Assembly: GCA_003563865.1 (NCBI GenBank)
Contig: PWTP01000127.1
Span: 1-13,238, forward strand
Origin: Dehalococcoidia bacterium
GTDB lineage: Bacteria > Chloroflexota > Dehalococcoidia > Dehalococcoidales > CSSed11-197
Length of the DNA: 13,238 bases
Direction: 5' to 3'
Below the pieces are notes generated by a model. That model searched no databases. It was not told the DNA's origin and worked only from the letters and a program-made list of their open reading frames with translations. Made by a program: the position numbers and the translations under genes. Shown here piece by piece: positions 4,140-11,965 of this stretch (the stretch's first letter is position 1; the number at the start of each line of letters is the position of its first letter).

Positions 4140-6818
4140 TTACCCGCCACAACAATGCTTGTATTTTTTACCACTGCCGCATGGGCAGGGCTGGTTACGG
4201 CCTACCTTCTTTCCCCTGGTTGCAACCGCCACCCCTGAACCGCGGGAAGTTCCCGGTTGCCCGCCGGGCAGCATGCCCGGGCCGGTAGCCCTTAGTCCGG
4301 CAGGCGGCTTAACCGGCCGCTCTCCCTGTTTGACGATAGCCATGCGGAATATGCCACGGCTGACTTCCTGGCGGATAGTATCAAGCAATGTCTGGAAAGC
4401 CTGGAAGCCCTCTCTCTTATAGGCATCGGTTGCCTTGGTCTGACGCAGGGTTTGCCAACCGGCCTGAAGGCGTGTGTCTTCCATGTTGGTCAGGTGTTCA
4501 ACCCACAGGTTGTCAATGGTTTTTAAAAGCAGGATTCGCTCAAGCAAACGCATCTTGTCTTCCCCAAATTCCCGCTCCCTCTTATCATACAGCTCGCGGG
4601 CCAGTTTGATAAGCTCCTCTTCTGCCTCTTTAGGCTCCATCTGACTGAAGTAGCCTGCATTTATCTCTGCTGGCAGGGGCATAACGGTTTTTACCACACT
4701 TATCATGCCTTCGTAATCCGGTTCATAGGGGTTGGTGGTATATTCGGCCACAATATCTTTAAGCTCCCGGTTTACCATGTCCAGGATGTTGGTTTTAAGG
4801 TCAGCCCCGCTTAATATTTTGTGCCGTTCTGCATAAACAATCTCTCTTTGTTTGTTAACAACATCGTCAAAATCCACCAGCTGCTTGCGTACATCAAAAT
4901 GAAAACCTTCCACCCGTTTCTGGGCATCGGCAATTGAACGGGACACCATTTTATTTTCAATCGGGCTCGATTCGTCCATGCCTGCCCAGTCCATGACGGA
5001 TTTGATGCGTTCAGAGCCAAAACGGCGCATAATATCATCATCCAGCGAAACAAAGAAGCGAGACCTGCCCGGGTCTCCCTGGCGGCCGGCTCGGCCCCTT
5101 AGCTGGTTATCGATAAGCCTTGCTTCGTGACGTTCGGTTCCAAGAACATATAAACCGCCCATCTCAACCACTTTCCGGTGTTTTGCCTGCCATTTTTCAA
5201 GCGCCTTCTTATCACCATCTTCGGGCGCTTTGCCTCCAAGAATGATATCAACACCACGGCCGGCCATGTTGGTGGCCAGAGTTACTGCCCCCGGTTCACC
5301 GGCCCGGGCTATCACCTCGGCCTCACGCTCATGCTGGCGGGCATTTAATATATTGTGAGCCACACCTTTGCGCTTTAACATTTCACTTACATATTCTGAC
5401 TTTTCAATAGAAGTAGTGCCGATCAACAGTGGTTGGCCGGTTGCGTTTATCGCTTTAACCTCGTTTGCCAGCGCCTTATACTTGGTTCCTTCATCCTTAT
5501 AAACCCGGTCTCCAAGATCCTCACGTATCATGGGCTTGTTGGTAGGTATAACTACTACTTCCAGTTTGTATATACGGGCAAATTCTTCTTCTTCTGTAGC
5601 GGCGGTGCCGGTCATGCCGCTGATCTTTTCATACATGCGGAAATAGTTCTGGATGGTTATAGTGGCAAAAGTACGGCTTTCTTCGCGCACTTTTACGCCT
5701 TCTTTGGCCTCAATAGCCTGGTGCAACCCTTCCGAATAACGCCGGCCAAGCATCAGACGGCCGGTAAACGGGTCGACAATGATCACCTCTCCGTCTTTGA
5801 GCATATATTCCTTGTCTCTTTTATAAAACTCTTTGGCCTGCAGTGCATTTCTCAGGTGACGCATCAGGTCGGCATTCTCGGGGTCATACAAGCTCAAATC
5901 ATTAAGCATGCCCTCCTGTTCGAGCATTTTTTCTACACTCGAAAAACCTTCATCGGTGAGTTCCACCAGGCGTTCTTTTTCTTTGCAGTCATAATGGTCT
6001 CCCGGCCTCAAGCGCTTTACCAGCCTTGAGAAATACTCATATCTTTTGGCTGCTTCGGTATCAGGAGCACTTATAATGAGTGGCGTCCTGGCTTCGTCTA
6101 TCAACAGGCTGTCGACCTCGTCAATTACCGCATAGTGAAGCTCACGCTGAACACACTGTTCCAGGCTCATTACCATGTTATCTCTTAAGTAATCAAAGCC
6201 AAACTCGGCAGTGGTGCCATAGGTAACATCAGCCTGGTAGGCCTCCTTGCGGGCTACCGGCCTGAAATGGCGCCACGGATCGCCTTCTTTCTGGCTGTCA
6301 AATTCAGGGTCATACAACCGGGCCGGCTGCATTTCATCCGGAGTCTGCATGGGATAGATACTGGCCACTTTAAGCCCGAGGGCATGGTAAACCGGCCCCA
6401 TCCAGTAAGCATCACGACGGGCAAGATAGTCGTTAACGGTTACCAGGTGACAGCCTTTACCGGCCAGCGCATTCAAATAAAGCGGCAGGGTGGCTACCAG
6501 TGTTTTACCTTCACCGGTTCGCATTTCGGCAATCTTTCCCTGGTGAAGCACAATACCACCCATTAACTGGACATCATAATGCCTGAGCCCGAGCCTGCGC
6601 CTGGACGCTTCCCGCACGGCAGCAAACGCTTCAGGCAACAAATCCTCGAGTTCGGCGCCCTCTCTAAGCCTGAGCTTGAATTCAGAGGTCTTTGCTTTCA
6701 GCTCCTCATCGGTTAAAGCCTCAAATTCCGGCTCCAGCCGGTTGATTGCTTCTACCAGCGGTTTCATTTTTTTAATTTCTTTTTCGTTACTGTTACCCAA
6801 TCCAAATAATTTAAACAT
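4140..6818 (-). CDS. secA: Preprotein translocase ATPase subunit SecA
   Basis: SecA is the cytoplasmic ATPase that drives unfolded preproteins through SecYEG. Numbered from the alternative ATG at 6824, visible elements are: Walker A MRTGEGKT (101-108); DEAD-type box VIDEVDSLLIDEARTPLI (233-250); TTSIEKSE in the second helicase lobe (470-477); NMAGRGVDIILGG (519-531); RGRAGRQGDPGRSRFF (576-591); and a C-terminal zinc-binding tail with CPCGSG and HCCGG for SecB or ribosome contact. Length is normal. A segment of about 25 residues near 160-187 looks longer than in the E. coli protein. I prefer the ATG at 6818 because AGGA lies 6 nt before it, while it abuts the ATG at 6824. This start overlaps the DUF2007 stop by 8 bp, indicating coupling. 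Confidence 0.97.
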   Translation of the reverse strand: MFKLFGLGNSNEKEIKKMKPLVEAINRLEPEFEALTDEELKAKTSEFKLRLREGAELEDLLPEAFAAVREASRRRLGLRHYDVQLMGGIVLHQGKIAEMRTGEGKTLVATLPLYLNALAGKGCHLVTVNDYLARRDAYWMGPVYHALGLKVASIYPMQTPDEMQPARLYDPEFDSQKEGDPWRHFRPVARKEAYQADVTYGTTAEFGFDYLRDNMVMSLEQCVQRELHYAVIDEVDSLLIDEARTPLIISAPDTEAAKRYEYFSRLVKRLRPGDHYDCKEKERLVELTDEGFSSVEKMLEQEGMLNDLSLYDPENADLMRHLRNALQAKEFYKRDKEYMLKDGEVIIVDPFTGRLMLGRRYSEGLHQAIEAKEGVKVREESRTFATITIQNYFRMYEKISGMTGTAATEEEEFARIYKLEVVVIPTNKPMIREDLGDRVYKDEGTKYKALANEVKAINATGQPLLIGTTSIEKSEYVSEMLKRKGVAHNILNARQHEREAEVIARAGEPGAVTLATNMAGRGVDIILGGKAPEDGDKKALEKWQAKHRKVVEMGGLYVLGTERHEARLIDNQLRGRAGRQGDPGRSRFFVSLDDDIMRRFGSERIKSVMDWAGMDESSPIENKMVSRSIADAQKRVEGFHFDVRKQLVDFDDVVNKQREIVYAERHKILSGADLKTNILDMVNRELKDIVAEYTTNPYEPDYEGMISVVKTVMPLPAEINAGYFSQMEPKEAEEELIKLARELYDKREREFGEDKMRLLERILLLKTIDNLWVEHLTNMEDTRLQAGWQTLRQTKATDAYKREGFQAFQTLLDTIRQEVSRGIFRMAIVKQGERPVKPPAGLRATGPGMLPGGQPGTSRGSGVAVATRGKKVGRNQPCPCGSGKKYKHCCGG

Positions 6819-7044
6819 CTTCATTCCTGCTATTTATTAACTGCATGGCTTCTTCATAATCACCCTGGTTCACCATTACCTGAACCTCACCCAATCCATC
6901 AACCGTAAAAACATGCACCGAACTGGATGCATGGGACTTTAGCATAGAAGGTATGCCAAAACTTTCAAGCATGGCCTTTATTGCCAGTGCTTCAATTTCA
7001 CCCACAGCACGGTAGACGGTTACCAATTTAGTATTGTTGTTCAA
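6811..7044 (-). CDS. Small DUF2007-type protein
   Basis: A small protein of about 77 residues matching the pattern of DUF2007 (putative prokaryotic signal-transducing protein): an N-terminal strand and helix (VTVYRAVGEIEALAIKAML), an ESFGIPSMLKS turn, then VQVMVNQGDYEEAMQLI near the end. This resembles a ferredoxin-like fold. Family members are short and often encoded beside unrelated genes; no function is established. The start is uncertain: the longest frame begins at a TTG at 7107 deep inside prs, but the TTG at 7044 has GGAG 6 nt upstream and begins just before the homologous core; a TTG at 7026 is a further option. It overlaps the prs end by 17 bp and the secA start by 8 bp, so all three are probably translationally coupled. 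Confidence 0.75.
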   Translation of the reverse strand: MNNNTKLVTVYRAVGEIEALAIKAMLESFGIPSMLKSHASSSVHVFTVDGLGEVQVMVNQGDYEEAMQLINSRNEDV

Positions 7045-7975
7045 ACAAAGCTCCAACTGATTTGCCGGTATGGATACGGTGAATGGCTTCTCCCAGCAGG
7101 GGAGCAATTGAAAGCACGGTTATTTTACCTGTTGGCTCGGTCTTTAATGGTATAGTGTTGGTTACCACTACTTCTTTGACCGGTGACCCCCCTATGCGTT
7201 CAAGGCAAGACCCTGAGAAAACCGGGTGGGTACAGCATGAGTAAACCTCCCTGGTGCCGCATCCAGCCAGCGTATTTACCGTATTTACCAGTGAACCACC
7301 GGTATCAATTTCATCATCAACCGTTATGGCCGTTTTACCTTCCACTTCACCAATTACATTCAGTGTTTCGGTGCGGTCGGCATTGCCGACCCGCCGTTTC
7401 TCCATAATAGCCAGCGGAGCATTTAAAATAGCGGCCAGATCCCTGGCACGCTTGGTTATACCGATGTCGGTAGCTACAACCACCGGGTTCGGCAGGTTTT
7501 TCTTTTTAAAGTAATTGCCCAGCAGGTTTAAAGCGGTAAGCTCGTCGACAGGTATGTTGAAAAAACCCTGAATCTGGGCTGCATGCAGGTCAACTGCCAG
7601 TATGCGGTTGGCTCCGGCTACCGAAAGCAAATCCGCCAGAAGCCGGGCAGTGATTGGCACCCGGGGCTGATCTTTTTTGTCGGTGCGCCCGTAGGCATAA
7701 TAAGGCACTACCGCCGTAATGCGGCCGGCACTTGAGCGCTTGAAAGCATCCAGCATAATAAGGAATTCCATTATATTATGGTTTACCGGGTTGCAAAAAG
7801 GCTGGATAACAAATACATCACGCTGGCGGACATTCTCAAGAATCCTGGCAAAAGTATTACCGTTGGAAAAATCAAACACTTCTGATTTTCCGAGTGGAAT
7901 GTGCAGGTATTCAGTTACCTCGCGTGAGAGTTCCGGGTGTGCGGTTCCGGAAAATACTTTAATTTCGTTTATCAA
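7028..7975 (-). CDS. prs: Ribose-phosphate pyrophosphokinase (PRPP synthetase)
   Basis: Makes 5-phosphoribosyl-1-pyrophosphate from ribose 5-phosphate and ATP, for nucleotides, histidine and tryptophan. From the TTG at 7975 the protein is 315 residues, the usual length. Motifs: the FSGTAHPELSREV N-terminus (8-20); the RTDKKDQPRVPITARL loop (97-112); the PRPP synthase signature DLHAAQIQGFF (129-139); flexible-loop residues EKRR (192-195); and the ribose-5-phosphate loop VDDEIDTGG (219-227). The usual adenine-site sequence FSDGE reads FSNGN at 36-40, an unusual pair of acid-to-amide changes. The start was chosen because AAGGAGG lies 11 nt upstream and the glyA stop is 20 bp away; the longer frame to 8029 would overlap glyA and add 18 unconserved residues. 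Confidence 0.95.
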   Translation of the reverse strand: MINEIKVFSGTAHPELSREVTEYLHIPLGKSEVFDFSNGNTFARILENVRQRDVFVIQPFCNPVNHNIMEFLIMLDAFKRSSAGRITAVVPYYAYGRTDKKDQPRVPITARLLADLLSVAGANRILAVDLHAAQIQGFFNIPVDELTALNLLGNYFKKKNLPNPVVVATDIGITKRARDLAAILNAPLAIMEKRRVGNADRTETLNVIGEVEGKTAITVDDEIDTGGSLVNTVNTLAGCGTREVYSCCTHPVFSGSCLERIGGSPVKEVVVTNTIPLKTEPTGKITVLSIAPLLGEAIHRIHTGKSVGALFEQQY

Positions 7976-7995
7976 AGTTTTAATAGCCTCCTTGC

Positions 7996-9240
7996 CTAAT
8001 CTATACCGGGCACAGGAAAACGTGGGCACATCTGCCCGACGATTTCTCTGGCCTCCTGTTTAATTTCATCATCATTAATATTAAAAATAACTGCTGCAAT
8101 CAGCCGGGCTATTTCTTTTACTTCTCCTTCCCCAAAGCCACGGCTGGTAATTGCAGGTGTTCCCAGCCGTATACCACCGGCAATACTCGGCGGGTGAGTT
8201 GTATCAAACGGCACTGCATTACGGTTAATTACAATGCCCGAGCTTCCCAAAGCATCCTCTGCCTGCCTGCCGGTAACACCAGTTTCATTTAAGTCTACCA
8301 GTATGAGATGGTTGTCGGTACCTCCTGATATAATGCGTAAACCATGTGCTTTTAGTTCATCGGCCAGCAATGCGGCATTGGCCACCACTTTTTCCTGATA
8401 CTCTACAAACGAAGGCTCCAGCGCTTCTTTAAAACACACCGCCTTGGCAGTTATTACATGCACCAGCGGGCCACCCTGTATCATGGGGAAAACAGCGCTG
8501 TCTACCTTTCTGGCCAGCTCTTTGCGGCACAAAACAAAACCGCCGCGGGGGCCTCTTAAGGTTTTGTGGGTAGTGGAGGTAACAATGTCGGCATAGGGAA
8601 CCGGCGATGGATGCACACCGGCAGCTACCAGGCCGGCAATATGGGCTATGTCTACCACCAGTTTTGCGTTAACGCTGTCGGCAATAAAACGAAAGCGTTC
8701 AAAATCTATCAGGCGCGGGTAGGCGCTTGAACCGGTAACTATCAACACCGGCTGGAATTCTCTGGCCATCCTTTCCAGCTCAACATAATCAATACGCTCG
8801 GTCCGGGGGTTTAAGCCATAGTGGATAAACTCGTAGAATTTCCCTGAAAAGTTAAACCCGGCTCCATGAGTCAGGTGCCCTCCATGCGATAACGCCATAC
8901 CCATAACCCGGTCACCGTACTTTAACAGAGAAAAATAGGCTGCCATATTGGCCTGGGCACCTGAATGAGGCTGGACATTGATATGTTCCGACCTGAAAAG
9001 CTCTTTGCCGCGTTCGATGGCAATTGTTTCGATAGCATCAACATTTTCGCATCCACCGTAATACCGCCTGCCCGGATAGCCTTCGGCATATTTATTGGTA
9101 AGCGGTGAGCCCTGGGCTTCTAAAACAGCTGCGCTCGAATAGTTTTCAGAAGCAATCAAATTTATAGTTGAGCGTTGCCGCTGGTATTCACTGTTTACGG
9201 CATGATAAATAGCCGGGTCAGTCGATTTCAGGAAGCTCAT
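7996..9240 (-). CDS. glyA: Serine hydroxymethyltransferase
   Basis: The PLP enzyme that interconverts serine and glycine while loading or unloading the one-carbon unit of tetrahydrofolate. At 414 residues it has normal bacterial length. Visible motifs: LIASENYSS (28-36); TNKYAEGYPGRRYYGGCE (48-65); PHSGAQAN (91-98); LSHGGHLTHG (117-126); VDIAHIAGLVAAG (196-208); and the PLP-binding TSTTHKTLRGPRGG (221-234) with Lys226. The ATG start at 9240 is preceded by GGAGGA 8 nt upstream. It is the first gene of the glyA-prs-DUF2007-secA run, with prs 20 bp after its stop. A weak promoter candidate lies at 9280-9309. Nothing is missing or unusual in the active site. Confidence 0.97.
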   Translation of the reverse strand: MSFLKSTDPAIYHAVNSEYQRQRSTINLIASENYSSAAVLEAQGSPLTNKYAEGYPGRRYYGGCENVDAIETIAIERGKELFRSEHINVQPHSGAQANMAAYFSLLKYGDRVMGMALSHGGHLTHGAGFNFSGKFYEFIHYGLNPRTERIDYVELERMAREFQPVLIVTGSSAYPRLIDFERFRFIADSVNAKLVVDIAHIAGLVAAGVHPSPVPYADIVTSTTHKTLRGPRGGFVLCRKELARKVDSAVFPMIQGGPLVHVITAKAVCFKEALEPSFVEYQEKVVANAALLADELKAHGLRIISGGTDNHLILVDLNETGVTGRQAEDALGSSGIVINRNAVPFDTTHPPSIAGGIRLGTPAITSRGFGEGEVKEIARLIAAVIFNINDDEIKQEAREIVGQMCPRFPVPGID

Positions 9241-9279
9241 GGTTTTTTTCCTCCGAATGCTTGAAAAGGGTTAAACTTA

Positions 9280-9309
9280 ATTTTACTATTGTCTCAACCG
9301 CTTAAGCAA
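9280..9309 (-). promoter_or_regulatory. Candidate promoter for glyA operon
   Basis: On the minus strand TTGCTT (9304-9309) and TAAAAT (9280-9285) are 18 bp apart, about 40 bp before the glyA ATG. The -10 box is good and the -35 box is only half consensus. A TATAAT at 9321-9326 is a rival -10 box but lacks a -35 partner. Confidence 0.35.
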
Positions 9310-9335
9310 ACCCTTGAAACATTATAAAAGCTATA

Positions 9336-9358
9336 GCCGGCAACTTCCTGATGCCGGC
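9336..9358 (-). terminator. Possible weak terminator hairpin after the transporter gene
   Basis: GCCGGC at 9336-9341 and again at 9353-9358 can pair around an 11-nt loop. In the minus direction it is followed by TATAGCTTTTATAATG, which is T-rich but not a clean T-tract. It lies about 30 bp past the transporter stop, a sensible place for a transcript end. Confidence 0.25.
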
Positions 9359-9388
9359 CGCCCCGAGAGCTATCCTGCCACCGGCAAC

Positions 9389-10699
9389 CTAAGCAGCAGT
9401 TCTTATTGGGCCTCCGGTAGTTTTTACTTTAAGCAGTATCAACCCACCGGCAATAAAATATATCATGCAGGCCAGCAGCATTACGTAGTAACCGGCATTG
9501 GGCTCCAGCTGATTAAAGAAATCGATCACCGGACCGATGAGCCTTGCCAGAGCAGCCCCACCGGCGGTAGCCATATTGGCAATACCCAGATATTTGGCTT
9601 CTTCGCCTTTGGCTACCAGATCAGTTGCCAGTGCCCAGTTGGTGGAAATAAAAGCCCCCAGGGAAGCCCCGATGATAGATGCACCCACCATCAACATCGA
9701 AACGCTCTGGTTTATCAGAATGAGCAGGATGCCCGCTGCGCCCATGAAAGCCGATGTAACGGCAATGGGTTTACGCCCAATACGGTCAGACATATAGCCT
9801 GCCGGCAACACCGTTGCCAGCATAAAGACAATTGAGATGATCAGGAAACGGGTAGTTGCTGCTGCCGGATCTGTTACCCCTACCACATCACGAAAGAAGT
9901 ACAGGGCAAACTGCTGTACGGTAGCCAGCCCCATAAAAACCACCATCCGGGAAACAAGAAACCACATGAACGGACGGTTTGATTTTAAATCTATACGGAA
10001 AGTGTTAAGCCAGGCAGGCATAACTTCAGATATCAAAGGCTTTTCAGAGCGCTGTTCTTTAACCGACACTACGGTATAAATCATTAACAAAAGGGTGATA
10101 CAACCCAATATAAGCAGCGAAATAAACAACCAGTTGCTTTCGCCGCTTTTTAAATAGTTATCCATTAACCTCGATATAGGCAGCAGAAGGGCTGCCCCGC
10201 CGGCTATTTCAAGCAGGCTCTTGATTCCGGATGCCTGCCCCCGGCCACGACTGGGAACGGTTTCAGGAATAAAAGCCTGATATGGCCCTTGAGCAATATT
10301 GCTTGAGGCTTGCAACAGGCAATAGCCCAGAAAAAGGACAGTAAACGAAGTTGCCACTCCAATGATGGGTAGCAACAAAGCTATGCCCAGTACCCCCACC
10401 AGGATGAAAGGACGCCGCCGCCCCCATTTATAAGTTGAACGGTCGGATATTGCTCCGGCAATCGGCTGAACCAGCATGGCAACTATCAAGCCGCTGAAGG
10501 TCAGCAGGCCCAGATAGGTGTTTTTTTGGGCTTCAGGCACGAAATCAAGCACCCTCAAAGGCAATATAAGGCTGTGCAAGCTCTGCCACAACCCTGCTAT
10601 GCCGAATACCAGCAGGGTTATTTTCAAGTAGTGCCAGGTGCCCGTCCTGATTTTCCCGCGGGGAAGTTGTTTGCGATTATCGGTAATCTTTAATTTCAT
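9389..10699 (-). CDS. MFS transporter, SLC45/GPH-like sugar transporter
   Basis: A 436-residue integral membrane protein with about 12 hydrophobic segments in two halves and a cytoplasmic linker near 213-240. Loop 2-3 carries ISDRSTYKWGRRRPF (84-98), and the TM4-5 region reads NIAQGPYQAFIPETVPSRGRGQASG (134-158). Both resemble sucrose/disaccharide carriers of the SLC45/GPH type. The second half has YMSDRIGRKPI (302-312), the matching MFS loop. These features suggest cation-coupled sugar or glycoside transport, but the substrate cannot be read from the sequence. The ATG at 10699 is 17 bp after the argC stop and has no clear Shine-Dalgarno sequence; an 8-bp near-repeat GCATGAA lies around it. 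Translation may depend on that of argC. Confidence 0.88.
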   Translation of the reverse strand: MKLKITDNRKQLPRGKIRTGTWHYLKITLLVFGIAGLWQSLHSLILPLRVLDFVPEAQKNTYLGLLTFSGLIVAMLVQPIAGAISDRSTYKWGRRRPFILVGVLGIALLLPIIGVATSFTVLFLGYCLLQASSNIAQGPYQAFIPETVPSRGRGQASGIKSLLEIAGGAALLLPISRLMDNYLKSGESNWLFISLLILGCITLLLMIYTVVSVKEQRSEKPLISEVMPAWLNTFRIDLKSNRPFMWFLVSRMVVFMGLATVQQFALYFFRDVVGVTDPAAATTRFLIISIVFMLATVLPAGYMSDRIGRKPIAVTSAFMGAAGILLILINQSVSMLMVGASIIGASLGAFISTNWALATDLVAKGEEAKYLGIANMATAGGAALARLIGPVIDFFNQLEPNAGYYVMLLACMIYFIAGGLILLKVKTTGGPIRTAA

Positions 10700-10716
10700 G
10701 CAAATTCATGCAAAGA

Positions 10717-11739
10717 TTAAGGGTAGGCAGCGATAGCTTTCAAACCGGCTGTTTCCTCAAAGCCAAACATCAGGTTCATATTTTGGACAGCCTGGCCGGC
10801 TGCTCCTTTTACCAGGTTATCAATGGCGCTTATCACCACCAGGCAGCCGCTGCGCTTGTCTATTACCGGATAAATAAGGCAAAGGTTTGTACCGGCAGCC
10901 CGTTTGGTGTGCGGGGCTTCATCCACCACTCTGATAAACGGTTCACTGCGGTAATAACTGTTATAAAGCTCTTTCAGGCCGACCGGCGAAATTTCTTTTT
11001 TGACCCGGGCATAACAGGAAGCCAGTATGCCACGGGTAGCCGGCACCAGATGAGGCACAAAAGTTACTTCCGGCGCCTCAGTTGAAGCTGCCAGGGCAAA
11101 TTCCTGTATAATTTCGGGCAGGTGGCGGTGCCCTTCCAGGGCATAAGCGGTTACATTTTCATTGGCTTCACAATAATGGCTTTTAAGGCTGAGGCTCCGG
11201 CCGGCTCCGGATAATCCCGATTTGGCATCAATTACAATGCTGCCAGCAATAATACCTTCTTTTAACACCGGAGCAAGCGCCAGAATGGCCGCGGCAGGAT
11301 AACACCCCGGATTAGCCACCAGTTCAGCCGGCCTGATTTGCCCGCGGTACAACTCCGGCAAGCCATACACGGCGCTTTGCAGCAAATCCGGAAATGGGTG
11401 CGTAAAGCCATACCATTCAGGGTAAAGAGCTGCATTTTTAAGGCGGAAATCGGCACTAATGTCAACCACCTTCACTCCTTCTTTCAACAAACGGGCAGCC
11501 TCACACGCGCTTTCAGAGTGAGGCAGGGCCAAAAAGGCCAGGTCGACATTGCCCGGTTCTGCCGTAATAGTTAGATCAAGCCCTTCCAAATACGGCAGGC
11601 AATCGGCCAGCTTCTGTCCGGCGACCGAACGCCCGGTAACCGATACGAGTTCAACTCCGTCATGCCCGGCAAGCAACCGGGCAAGCTCCATGCCGGCATA
11701 ACCGGTCACATTAACCACACCTACTTTTTTCCTGGTCAC
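10717..11739 (-). CDS. argC: N-acetyl-gamma-glutamyl-phosphate reductase
   Basis: The NADPH-dependent third step of ornithine/arginine synthesis, converting N-acetylglutamyl phosphate to the semialdehyde. At 340 residues it has the usual length. The N-terminal Rossmann motif reads VNVTGYAGMELARLL (9-23), followed by FLALPHSES (69-77), DISADFRL (93-100), the catalytic NPGCYPAA (143-150, Cys146), EGHRHLPEI (202-210, with the conserved His pair) and FVPHLVPATRGIL. The GTG start at 11739 has GGAGGTG 7 nt upstream. No other arg gene is in the window. The related LysY reductase of the aminoadipate lysine route is an alternative worth keeping because the divergent neighbour resembles homocitrate synthase, but the family features fit ArgC. 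Confidence 0.93.
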   Translation of the reverse strand: MTRKKVGVVNVTGYAGMELARLLAGHDGVELVSVTGRSVAGQKLADCLPYLEGLDLTITAEPGNVDLAFLALPHSESACEAARLLKEGVKVVDISADFRLKNAALYPEWYGFTHPFPDLLQSAVYGLPELYRGQIRPAELVANPGCYPAAAILALAPVLKEGIIAGSIVIDAKSGLSGAGRSLSLKSHYCEANENVTAYALEGHRHLPEIIQEFALAASTEAPEVTFVPHLVPATRGILASCYARVKKEISPVGLKELYNSYYRSEPFIRVVDEAPHTKRAAGTNLCLIYPVIDKRSGCLVVISAIDNLVKGAAGQAVQNMNLMFGFEETAGLKAIAAYP

Positions 11740-11773
11740 TTATTCCACCTCCATCAGCCGGCCTGGCTTTGAC

Positions 11774-11802
11774 AGTATAATATCATCCTGACAGCAGCTT
11801 AA
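11774..11802 (-). promoter_or_regulatory. Weak candidate promoter for argC
   Basis: On the minus strand TTAAGC (11797-11802) and TATACT (11774-11779) are 17 bp apart, about 35 bp before the GTG start. The -10 box is good and the -35 box is half consensus. The 226-bp gap between the divergent genes holds no long repeat. Confidence 0.3.
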
Positions 11803-11876
11803 GGCCACCATATGCAAAAACAGGGTATCCGGCATGCCTTTTGCTTTATTTTGGTTACTATCAGGGCAAGATATTA

Positions 11877-11905
11877 TTTACTACTGTTAGAGTATATGAT
11901 AAAAT
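11877..11905 (+). promoter_or_regulatory. Candidate promoter for the citrate/homocitrate synthase gene
   Basis: TTTACT (11877-11882) and TAAAAT (11900-11905) are separated by 17 bp and match four and five of six consensus bases. The implied start near 11912 gives a leader of about 54 nt ending in AAGGAGA before the ATG. CAAAAG (11917-11922) and CTTTTG (11936-11941) could pair in that leader. Confidence 0.45.
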
Positions 11906-11965
11906 CAGCTGTTGTCCAAAAGCAAGTCAGCCCCCCTTTTGTTATTTGAAATTAAGGAGAGTCGT

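Noticed and set aside
5433..6029. A 198-codon frame on the plus strand inside secA.
   Set aside because: It is antisense to a clearly intact secA, has Phe- and His-rich low-credibility content, and lacks a supported ribosome binding site.
9314..9835. A 173-codon plus-strand frame across the glyA-transporter gap and into the transporter.
   Set aside because: Its product is rich in His, Gln and Ser with no family resemblance. It is mostly antisense to the transporter.
11766..11781. TTGACA followed by TATAAT on the plus strand between the divergent genes.
   Set aside because: The two boxes are almost adjacent with no spacer, so they cannot act together as a promoter.
11917..11941. Leader hairpin CAAAAG/CTTTTG as a riboswitch or attenuator.
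   Set aside because: The stem is only 6 bp, there is no second alternative structure, no T-tract terminator and no leader peptide that I can see.
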